A stretch of DNA of 64,000 bases from Bacteroidales bacterium (lineage in GTDB: Bacteria; Bacteroidota; Bacteroidia; Bacteroidales; Lentimicrobiaceae), in the NCBI GenBank assembly GCA_016709025.1, contig JADJEQ010000021.1:1-64000 (forward strand), given 5' to 3'. Of the stretch, positions 8,762 to 17,051 are shown in pieces (the stretch's first letter is position 1; each line of letters begins with the position of its first letter). The notes beneath the pieces were generated by a model. The model was not told where the DNA came from. It did no database searches and saw only the letters and a program-made list of their open reading frames with translations. A program made the translations under genes and the position numbers.

Positions 8762-9290
8762 ATGAGGCTTTTGGGCAATTCCTTCGGAGTTTGGTGTTGT
8801 GATGTTTCTGCGGTTGCTCCGGTTAAAACCGGAGGTTATTTGCGGGAAACCCCTCCGGGGTTTAATATGATGTTGAGTTTGGTTTTTGTTATATTGAACC
8901 GGACACTCCATAGTGAAAATGAGGCATTGCTCAGGGAACACGGGGTTGTGGTGGATGACAGGTATATGTTTTGAGGTTTTGGGGCAACTCCTATGGAGTT
9001 TGTTGTAGTGTTTTTTCTGTGTTTCCTCCGGTTAAAACCGGAGGTTATTTACAGGGAACCCCTCCGGGGTTTGATGTGATGTTGAGTTTGGTTTTTGTTA
9101 TATTTGGACCGGACACTCTATAGTGAATATGGGGCATTGCTCAGGGAACACGGGGTTGTGGTGGATGATAGGTATATCTTTTAAGGTTTTTGGGCAACTC
9201 CTATGGAGTTTGTTGTAGTGTTTTTTCTGTGTTTCCTCTGGTTAAAACCGGAGGTTATTTACGGGAAACCCCTCCGGGGTTTGAATTGGT
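8762..9290. repeat. Left A-array: 210-bp units carrying a transposase 3' tail
   Basis: Three hairpin sections and two tails. Each full unit holds the end of the transposase gene (GCATTGCTCAGGGAACAC at 8924 and 9134, exactly 210 bp apart, encoding A-L-L-R-E-H-G-V-V-V-D-D-R-Y then a stop), followed by CAACTCCTATGGAGTT, CCTCCGGTTAAAACCGGAGG and ACCCCTCCGGGGTTT hairpins and a GGACCGGACACTC stretch. The unit type is shared with the right-hand array. Confidence 0.9.
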
Positions 9291-9329
9291 ATTGCGCAAT
9301 TTATTATTGCGATTGAAAAGGAGGTTAGT

Positions 9330-10110
9330 AATGTTGAATTATCCTGGTGTATCATGTATTCAATAATAATAACTCCGTAGGAGTTCCCCGTAAATAACCC
9401 CCAGTGGAACTGGGGGTATTGAAATAATACAAAGTAATAGAAACCCTGTAGGGGTTTCCCAAAAAAATGCTGAGAAACAATAAACAGACTACTTTTAAAA
9501 AACACAACACCAAATGAATTTTCATGCATATCTCCGGTATAGGCGAGGTTATTTTCGGGGAACCCCGGAGGGGTTTGATGTGGAATTGTGTTTTTATTAC
9601 TATGAATAAACCTGAGATAAGTAATCATGAGTTTTGGTGGTGTTTCAGGTATTTAAAAAATAACTCCGTAGGAGTTCCCTGTAAATAACCCCCAGTGGAA
9701 CTGGGGGTATTGAAATAATACAAAGTAATAGAAACCCTGTAGGGGTTTCCCAAAAAAATGCTGAGAAACAATAAACAGACTACTTTTAAAAAACACAACA
9801 CCAAATGAATTTTCATGCATATCTCCGGTTTAGGCGAGGTTATTTTCGGGGAACCCCGGAGGGGTTTGATGTGGAATTGTGTTTTTATTACTATGAATAA
9901 ACCTGAGATAAGCAATCATGAGTTTTCGTGGTGTTTCAGGTATTTAAAAAATAACTCCGTAGGAGTTCCCTGTAAATAACCCCCAGTGGAACTGGGGGTA
10001 TAGAAAAATAAAAAATATCAGAAACCCTGTAAGGGTTTCCCTAAAAAGTGCTGAGAAACAATAAACAGACTGTTAAAAAAAATACACACTGAATTCATTT
10101 TATATAAATA
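9330..10110. repeat. Left B-array: three ~290-bp hairpin units
   Basis: The phrase AAACCCTGTAGGGGTTT starts at 9441, 9732 and (with one change) 10022, so the period is ~290 bp. Each unit also holds AACTCCGTAGGAGTT, CCCCCAGTGGAACTGGGGG and CCCCGGAGGGG hairpins, with AT-rich linkers nearly identical between copies. The third unit diverges after about 10070, just before the transposase gene. Confidence 0.9.
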
Positions 10111-10185
10111 TTCCCGGTTTAACTTTATTTGCTTTGTAAACTTTTCACAATATAGTTCTTAATACAATTTAATAAACCTACCAAA

Positions 10186-10632
10186 ATGAACAGCTACAGA
10201 CAAATACTCTATCACATCGTATTTTGTACTTATGATAGGGTCAACACTATTCCTGCTGACCAACAGGAGGCATTGTATAAATACATCACTGGAATAATCA
10301 CAAAAAGAAAGTGTGTTTTGTACAGGATAAATGGGATGGAAAATCATATTCATATTCTGTCGGATCTGAATCCTACTATAGCACTTTCAAATTATATCAA
10401 GGAGATCAAAACTGCTTCAAATACCTGGATGAAGCGAAGTGGTAACTATCCGAAATTTACTTCATGGGCGGAAGGATCATGCTCCCTAACTTATGCCTAC
10501 CGTGACAAACAAATGATTGAAAACTACATCCTGAATCAGAAGGAACATCATAAAAAGGTTACTTTTGAGGAAGAATACAGAGCATTGCTCAGGGAACACG
10601 GTGTTGTGGTGGATGACAGGTATATCTTTTGA
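10186..10632 (+). CDS. REP-associated tyrosine (HUH, IS200-like) transposase, 148 aa
   Basis: This is a Y1-transposase of the IS200/RAYT group. The HUH metal-binding pair is visible in GMENHIHIL (about residues 47-55), and the likely catalytic tyrosine is in IENYILNQKEHH (around residue 114), which is the family's usual context. Such enzymes nick single-stranded hairpin ends and can mobilise small repeats in trans. Length is normal and the frame is intact. It sits inside four repeat blocks (A and B to the left, A and B to the right). Its last ~16 codons are repeated downstream and upstream as part of the A units, so its 3' end probably doubles as a DNA recognition end. Confidence 0.9.
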   Translation: MNSYRQILYHIVFCTYDRVNTIPADQQEALYKYITGIITKRKCVLYRINGMENHIHILSDLNPTIALSNYIKEIKTASNTWMKRSGNYPKFTSWAEGSCSLTYAYRDKQMIENYILNQKEHHKKVTFEEEYRALLREHGVVVDDRYIF

Positions 10633-11365
10633 GGTTTTGGGGCAACTCCTATGGAGTTTGTTGTAGTGTTATTTCTGTGTTTCCTCCGGTTAAAACCGGA
10701 GGTTATTTATAGGAACCCCTCCGGGGTTTGATTTGGTGTTGAGTTTGGTTTTATTATATTTGAACCGGACACTCCATAGTGAATATGGGGCATTACTCAG
10801 GGAGCACGGGGTGGTGGTGGATGAGAGGTATATCTTTTGAGGTTTTTGGGCAACTCCTACGGAGTTTGTTATCCTGGTTTTCTGGTTGTTCCTCCGGTTA
10901 AAACCGGAGGTTATTTACGGGGAACCCCTCCGGGGTTTGATATGATGTTGAGTTTGGTTTTTGTTATATTTGGACCGGACACTACATAGTGAATGTGGGG
11001 CATTGCTCAGGGAACACGGGGTGGTGGTGGATGATAGGTATATCTTTTGAGGTTTTGGGGCAACTCCTATGGAGTTTGGTGTAGTGTTGTTTCTGTGTTT
11101 CCTCCGGTTAAAACCGGAGGTTATTTACGGGAAACCCCTCCGGGGTTTGATATGATGTTGAGTTTGGTTTTTGTTATATTTGGACCGGACACTCTATAGT
11201 GAATATGGGGCATTGCTCAGGGAACACGGGGTGGTTGCGGATGAGAGGTATATGTTTTGAGGTTTTTGGGCAACTCCTATGGAGTTTGTTGTAGTGTTGT
11301 TTCTGTGTTTCCTCCGGTTAAAACCGGAGGTTATTTACGGAAACCCCCGGGGTTTGATGTGGAAT
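10633..11365. repeat. Right A-array: four hairpin sections, three transposase-tail copies
   Basis: Directly after the transposase stop, 210-bp units repeat: tails start at 10790, 11000 and 11210 (after the gene's own at 10582). Tail codons vary mildly (V-V-V-D-E-R-Y-I-F, V-V-A-D-E-R-Y-M-F), but the length stays in frame to a TGA. Each tail is followed by the same three hairpins as in the left array. Confidence 0.9.
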
Positions 11366-11374
11366 CGCGCAATT

Positions 11375-11820
11375 TATTATTGCGATTGAAAAGGAGATTA
11401 GCAATGTTGAGTTATGCTGGTGTTTCATGTATTATAAAAATAACTCCGTAGGAGTTCCAAAATAAACCCCCAGTGGAACTGGGGGTATTGAATAATACAA
11501 AGTAATAGAAACCCTGTAGGGGTTTCCCAAAAAAATGCTGAGAAACAATAAACTGACTACTTTTAAAAACACAACACCAAATGAATTTTCATGCATAACT
11601 CCGGTTTAGGCGAGGTTATTTTGGGGAACCCCCGGAGGGGTTTGATGTAAATTGTGTTTTTATTACTATGAATAAACCTGAGATAAGCAATCATGAGTTT
11701 TCGTGGTGTTTCAGGTATTTAAAAAATAACTCCGTAGGAGTTCCCGGTAAATAACCCCCAGTGGAACTGGGGGTATTGAAATAATACAAAGTAATAGAAA
11801 CCCTGTAGGGGTTTCCCAAA
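11375..11820. repeat. Right B-array: two ~290-bp hairpin units
   Basis: Same unit as the left B-array. AAACCCTGTAGGGGTTT starts at 11509 and 11798, and the unit includes AACTCCGTAGGAGTT and CCCCCAGTGGAACTGGGGG hairpins. The last copy stops about 25 bases before the amylase start codon, so the repeat forms the amylase leader. Confidence 0.9.
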
Positions 11821-11843
11821 GGACATACTAAAAAGATCAAAAA

Positions 11844-14800
11844 ATGCTGACTAAAAGAAAATTAATACAAGGCTTTGCTCTCTTTTTCATTCTATTTTTC
11901 CTCTCCCCATCCATCGCCCAGATCTATGAGCCCGACGGCCTGCGCATGCCCGGCACCTGGAACAACTGGGTAAACACGCCCGGGATGGGTGGTGATTTCG
12001 ACCTGGTAAAACAGAACAGCGGAACCCCGCGCTGGACCACCGCTTTTCAATACACCGGAGCGACGGGGGCAAATGCATTCAAGTTTGTCAGCACTTCGTT
12101 TGGCGACCCCTGGGGCAATCAGTGGGCGGGAAATGTTTCGGTTGGGCTGAATATGCTCAGTAGTTTTGTTTACGGAACCCCTTCCGATCCCGACAACAGC
12201 ATCAGCCTGACGCAGAACAGGTGGTATTCCGTTGCCTTTGAGGATCTTGGCTATGCCAACTGCAGGGCTCTCTTTATGGAGACATCCGCACAGCCGGTCA
12301 GCATCGGCCAGGTTATGCAGAATCCGGTGATTGTCGGCAGCAGCGAGGTGGTGGAAGTCAGCGCCAGCCTATCGGCAATCCCTTCTCCGGAAGAGAAATT
12401 CTATCTCCGCTATACAACCGATGGTTGGCTCACTTCATCGGCTGTTACCATGACCGTTACCGGGACTTCCCTTATCGGGACGATTCCGGCGCAAGCCTCT
12501 GATACCACTGTTTCATACTATCTCTTCAGCAGTGTGATGGTCAATCCCATCGCCGATTATGATCTGGTGACCTTGCGCTTGGACAACAACAACGGCAGCA
12601 ACTACAGCTACCTGGTGGATCAGGTTTTTGAATGTGGCGACCAGCTGAGCCTGGTCAGCAGCGATCCGCCTTTCCCGGTGGAAAATCAACCAATGACCAT
12701 CTACTTTAATGCCGCTTTCGGTAACGGCGGACTGTTCAACTACGAAGGAGATGTGTATGCCCACACGGGTGTGATTACCAACCTGAGTGTAAACTCAAGC
12801 GACTGGAAATATGTGAAGACCGAATGGGGCGAAAACACCCCTGAAACCCTGCTTACCCGTCTGGGTGACAATCTCTACAGTCTGACCATTAGTAATATAA
12901 GAAATTATTACAATGTGCCCATGGCCGAGCAGATTAAGAAGCTGGCCTTTGTTTTCAGGAGTGGTGAGGAGCAGCCCGAAGGCTATTACCTCGAGCACAA
13001 GAATGCGGATGGTTCCGATATTTTTGTCGAAGTGTATCCACCTGCCCTGAATGTAAAAATACTGAATCCTTCGAGGCGGGAACCGCTGGTAAGCCCGAAT
13101 ACAGTGCTGCCTGTTTGTGTGGAAGCCTTGTTTAACAACCAGATCAGCCTGTACCTTGGTGATCAGTTGCTGACACAGGAGACAGGCTCGTCGCTATCGT
13201 ATCCATTGGTTTTGCAGGGACTTGATCCCGGCGCATACTGGATCAGGGCCATTGCCACAGGAAACAGCGGCCAGGCAAGGGATTCGGTGCAGATTTACCT
13301 GCGAGGCCCGGTGGTGGTGGAAGCACTTCCGGCAGGGGTAAAGAATGGAATCAATTATCTGGATAACAACACGGTAACTTTGGTTCTAAATGATCCTGCC
13401 GGTCTGAAACAGTTTGCCTTTGCCATCGGCGAATACAGCGACTGGCTTCCCGACGATGACAATTACATGAAGCGCACGCCCGATGGGAAGCATTACTGGG
13501 TAACCCTCAGCGGGCTGGAGCCGGGTAAAGAATATGCCTATCAGTATTACATCGACGGTAACCTGAAACTTGCCGATGCCTACTGCGAAAAGGTACTTGA
13601 TCCGTGGAGCGATCGCTGGATTCCTACGGCCACCTATCCTGACCTGAAACAATATCCGTTCGATAAAACCATTGGTGTGGTGAGTGTTTTCCAGACCAAC
13701 AAGTCGGTTTACGCGTGGGAAGTGCCCGATTTTACGCCACCTGCCGTTAATAGCACGCAATCGGACCTGTTTGTTTATGAATTACTGGTGCGCGACTTCA
13801 CTACGGAGCGCAGCATGAATTCCGTGAAGGAGAAGCTCGATTACCTGCAGGGACTGGGCGTGAATGCCATTGAGCTGATGCCGGTGATGGAATTCGACGG
13901 GAACGAAAGCTGGGGTTATGCACCCAACTTCTACTTCGCCACCGACAAGTATTACGGTACCCCGGAGGCTTACAAGGCGTTTATCGACGAATGTCACCTC
14001 CGCAACATGGCGGTAATCCTGGATATTGTGCCCAACCACTCGTACGGGCTCAGCCCGATGGTGCAGATGTACTTCGATCCCCTGGCAGGCAGCAGCGGAC
14101 AGCCTACAGCCAGCAATCCCTGGTACAACCAGCAGGCCACCCATCCCTTCAGCATCGGCTACGATTTTAACCACGAAAGTCCTTACACCCGGCAGTTCTT
14201 TAAGGATGTATTTGCTTACTGGATCAACGAATTCAAGGTGGATGGTTTCCGGCTCGACCTCTCGAAAGGGCTTACGCAGACCTATTCCGGCGAGGATATG
14301 GGCCTCTGGAGTTCATACGATCAGAGCCGCATCAACATCCTGACCGATTATTACAACCACATCAAATCGGTGAATCCCGACACTTACGTGATTCTTGAGC
14401 ACCTGGCCAACAACGATGAACAAACCGTGCTGGCCAATACCGGCATGCTGTTGTGGAGTGCCATGCAGGAACAATATGGGCAGGTGGCCATGGGCTGGCA
14501 GGAAAACTCGGACCTTTCGTGGGCTTATCATGCCATCCGGGGCTGGAACTATCCCAACCTGATGGACTATATGGAAAACCACGATGAGGAACGGCTGATG
14601 TTTGAGGCTTTTACTTATGGAAACTCATCGGCTGCATACAACCTGAGGGATACGCTCGATGCCCTCACCCAGATGCAGACGGCGGCGGTGTTGTTTATGG
14701 GCATCCCCGGTCCCAAGATGAGCTGGCAGTTTGGCGAACTGGGCTACGATTACAGCATTCTTTATGGTGGCGACCGCACGGCCAATAAACCCCCGCGTTG

Positions 14801-15626
14801 GGATTACTTCAACCAGCCCGCCCGGCAGGAGCTTTACCGGGTTTATGCCGCCATGGCAGGTCTCAGGAAGAGCGATGCTTTCAGGTTCGGAAATTTATCC
14901 GGCGATCTGGGCGGACTGGGCAAGCGCCTGTGGATTTCGCACAGCAGCATGAATGTGGTCATTTCCGCAAACATGGGTGTGAATGCTTTTGATATGGCGC
15001 CGGGCTTCCCCAATGCCGGCACCTGGTACGACTATTTCAGCGGTGAAGCGGTGAACATCACCAATCCGACGGGTCAAACCTTTAACTTCGGACCCGGAAA
15101 ATACAGGGTATTCACGAATGTGCAACTGCCCAGGCCGTTTTACCGGGTGAATGTAACGGTTATCGATTCTGTAACTGGCGCGGTGATTGGTTCTGCCATC
15201 ATCAGCCTGGAGGGCTCGGGGCAGCAGTTGAGTAATGCTTCCGGAACAGCCGGTTTTACTGCATTTCCCGTTACCGCCCTGCTGAATGTTACCAAAGCCG
15301 GCTATAAGCCATACAACAGGAGCCTGCAGGTAAACACCGACCTTGATTTTACCGTGAAGCTGCAGGCAACCGGCAACATCGGCATCGATGACCCGGAGGA
15401 AGCGCCCGTCACGCTCTGGCCCAACCCGGCCGGCGATCTGCTTCATCTGCGTGCAACTCAACCCGCACAGTATCAATTGCTGGGTCCCGAAGGCCGTTTT
15501 CTGAAAAGCGGAACCATGCATCAGTCTGTCGAATCCATCAGCCTGAAAGGACTCATGTCCGGAATTTACCTGTTACGCATCGAAACCCCGAAAGGGGTGA
15601 TTACGATGAAAGTGGTAAAGAAATAA
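11844..15626 (+). CDS. Secreted multidomain GH13 alpha-amylase with T9SS tail (1260 aa)
   Basis: It hydrolyses alpha-1,4-glucans outside the cell. Order: signal peptide (~1-26); module shared with the 851-aa protein (~27-265); a domain of the kind seen before Bacteroidota amylases (VYAHTGVIT, ~270-395); an Ig-like segment; a CBM48-like domain (~495-600); the GH13 barrel (~635-1000); a C-terminal beta domain; a carboxypeptidase-regulatory-like fold (~1095-1170); and a T9SS type A domain. GH13 motifs are complete: DIVPNH, GFRLD with nucleophile Asp805, ILEH with acid/base Glu852, and ENHDE with Asp914. Start: ATG after AGATCAAAAA, at the edge of the B repeat. Length is large for the family because of added modules. 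Confidence 0.93.
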   Translation: MLTKRKLIQGFALFFILFFLSPSIAQIYEPDGLRMPGTWNNWVNTPGMGGDFDLVKQNSGTPRWTTAFQYTGATGANAFKFVSTSFGDPWGNQWAGNVSVGLNMLSSFVYGTPSDPDNSISLTQNRWYSVAFEDLGYANCRALFMETSAQPVSIGQVMQNPVIVGSSEVVEVSASLSAIPSPEEKFYLRYTTDGWLTSSAVTMTVTGTSLIGTIPAQASDTTVSYYLFSSVMVNPIADYDLVTLRLDNNNGSNYSYLVDQVFECGDQLSLVSSDPPFPVENQPMTIYFNAAFGNGGLFNYEGDVYAHTGVITNLSVNSSDWKYVKTEWGENTPETLLTRLGDNLYSLTISNIRNYYNVPMAEQIKKLAFVFRSGEEQPEGYYLEHKNADGSDIFVEVYPPALNVKILNPSRREPLVSPNTVLPVCVEALFNNQISLYLGDQLLTQETGSSLSYPLVLQGLDPGAYWIRAIATGNSGQARDSVQIYLRGPVVVEALPAGVKNGINYLDNNTVTLVLNDPAGLKQFAFAIGEYSDWLPDDDNYMKRTPDGKHYWVTLSGLEPGKEYAYQYYIDGNLKLADAYCEKVLDPWSDRWIPTATYPDLKQYPFDKTIGVVSVFQTNKSVYAWEVPDFTPPAVNSTQSDLFVYELLVRDFTTERSMNSVKEKLDYLQGLGVNAIELMPVMEFDGNESWGYAPNFYFATDKYYGTPEAYKAFIDECHLRNMAVILDIVPNHSYGLSPMVQMYFDPLAGSSGQPTASNPWYNQQATHPFSIGYDFNHESPYTRQFFKDVFAYWINEFKVDGFRLDLSKGLTQTYSGEDMGLWSSYDQSRINILTDYYNHIKSVNPDTYVILEHLANNDEQTVLANTGMLLWSAMQEQYGQVAMGWQENSDLSWAYHAIRGWNYPNLMDYMENHDEERLMFEAFTYGNSSAAYNLRDTLDALTQMQTAAVLFMGIPGPKMSWQFGELGYDYSILYGGDRTANKPPRWDYFNQPARQELYRVYAAMAGLRKSDAFRFGNLSGDLGGLGKRLWISHSSMNVVISANMGVNAFDMAPGFPNAGTWYDYFSGEAVNITNPTGQTFNFGPGKYRVFTNVQLPRPFYRVNVTVIDSVTGAVIGSAIISLEGSGQQLSNASGTAGFTAFPVTALLNVTKAGYKPYNRSLQVNTDLDFTVKLQATGNIGIDDPEEAPVTLWPNPAGDLLHLRATQPAQYQLLGPEGRFLKSGTMHQSVESISLKGLMSGIYLLRIETPKGVITMKVVKK

Positions 15627-15641
15627 CCTCGTCCGGTCAGT

Positions 15642-16541
15642 TCAGGGGGTTAAAAAGGAAAGTAAATAGGAAGCAAACACTTCGGGTTGCTGATACATCA
15701 GGCCGTGGCCTGTGCCGGCAACCGAAATCAGGGTGGCCGTAGGGATAGAGTCGGACAGGATTGTAGAATTTATGGCTGGCACCACCTTATCGTCCGAACC
15801 ACAGATCAGCAGTACCGGCATGCTGAGTTGCTGCAGGTGTCCGGCACTTCCTCCGTCCGGACTCAGCCATTGCTGAATGGCGCCATACTGCATGCCGATG
15901 GCTTCACCATTCTCCGGTTCCTTGCCTTCGGGCAGGAAGTTCCAGGGTTCAGTATGGGCCGTCATCCAGTCGTCGGGAAAGAGGGTGCTCAGAAACTGCA
16001 TTGGGGTGGAGCTGGGGTTTGACAAAATGTCAACGATCTCCTGCGACGGGTTCACCGTTAGTGTGTCACCACAGTTGGTGGCGTAAAGGATCAGTTTACT
16101 GACTTTTTCGGGATGTCGGACCGCCATCATCTGCGCCACGTAACCGCCCATCGACCAGCCCAATACATGGGCTTTGTCAATTTGCAGGGCATCGAGAAGG
16201 GCGGCAGCATCATCAGCCAAAGTACTGATGCTGAAGGATGTGTCGTTGTTTGTGCTATAACCCATGCCACGGTAGTCGAACACGATGACCTTGTATTGCT
16301 GGCTGAGGGCTTCCACGACTCCGGTGCTCCACATATCCATGTTGGTGGCAAACCCCGTGCACAACAACAGGGGCTCTCCGCTGCCGGCCGACTGCCACGC
16401 AATACGGGCGCCGGCAATTTCTGCATACTGCACATCGGTGTAAAGCGGCGGCGGGGCGGGGGTGTCTTTCTGGCAACTGAGATTTAATAATGACATCAGC
16501 AACGGGAAGGCAAAAGTGAGCCGGAAGATGTTCAATTTCAT
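15642..16541 (-). CDS. Alpha/beta-hydrolase, probable lipoprotein (299 aa)
   Basis: An N-terminal hydrophobic segment ends in LSLLNLSC-like context with Cys23, so the protein is probably lipid-anchored (the lipobox is loose, as often in this phylum). The fold is a classical alpha/beta-hydrolase: oxyanion region LLLCTGFATNMDMW, nucleophile elbow GWSMGG (Ser131), acid in CGSDDKVVP and histidine in GTGHGLM near the C-terminus, so the triad is complete. The substrate cannot be told from sequence; esterase, lipase or haloperoxidase-like activities are all possible. It is convergent with the amylase gene, 15 bases apart, without a clear terminator between them. Confidence 0.85.
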   Translation of the reverse strand: MKLNIFRLTFAFPLLMSLLNLSCQKDTPAPPPLYTDVQYAEIAGARIAWQSAGSGEPLLLCTGFATNMDMWSTGVVEALSQQYKVIVFDYRGMGYSTNNDTSFSISTLADDAAALLDALQIDKAHVLGWSMGGYVAQMMAVRHPEKVSKLILYATNCGDTLTVNPSQEIVDILSNPSSTPMQFLSTLFPDDWMTAHTEPWNFLPEGKEPENGEAIGMQYGAIQQWLSPDGGSAGHLQQLSMPVLLICGSDDKVVPAINSTILSDSIPTATLISVAGTGHGLMYQQPEVFASYLLSFLTP

Positions 16542-17051
16542 AGTTCAAGCGTTTAATGGTACCCAATCAATCATTTGTTAATCAATTATGCATGGTATTG
16601 TAATCTGTTTACATCAGGTTTATAAAATAGTACCCATGTTCCTTTCCCGGAGGTATTCCTGAAAAAGTATTGCTATTGGCTGATGGTCGTAAGCGCGATC
16701 TGCCTTTTTTTTGGATCAGTGTCCTTCCGGGTTTTGCGTGGGTGATTAGCGAAGGCCAATACCTGGAAAGTCCCACCGCCTTGTCTTTGGAATAATGACC
16801 TTCCAGGTTTAGCGTAGGCAAAAGCGCAGGCCAATACCTGGAAGGTCTTAACTGCCCTCCTTAGTCTCTGCTCATGCCTCAATTGTTTTTTTTTGATTTT
16901 TTTCAATTCGTATGATCAATAGTTGAATTTTCCTTACTTTTACAAGTTGTTTAACCTGTATGCCGGGAAGATGTTTTTTCTTTGGATTCCAGAAAGTGGC
17001 AAACAGGTTTTTGTGAGAATTAACAGAGGTTTAATTATAAAAGAAACAGAG
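16542..17051. repeat. Intergenic stretch with a duplicated REP-like unit
   Basis: About 16720-16850 holds two copies of a unit running from CCTTCCRGGTTT through GCGNAGGCCAATACCTGGAA to a pyrimidine-rich end, so CCTTCCAGGT and ACCTGGAAGGT form inverted pairs. The remainder is AT-rich leader of the next gene. No other gene was found. Confidence 0.55.

Noticed and set aside
9242..9915. Two minus-strand frames of ~100-130 aa in the B-array
   Set aside because: They are near-copies of each other arising from the 290-bp repeat, and they cross hairpins.
8762..11820. CRISPR array
   Set aside because: Units are 210 and 290 bp, spacers are themselves conserved, there are internal palindromes, and no cas gene lies nearby; a HUH transposase explains the array better.
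8616..15626. Composite transposon carrying the amylase
   Set aside because: No matching insertion sequences flank the amylase gene; the array lies only on its upstream side.
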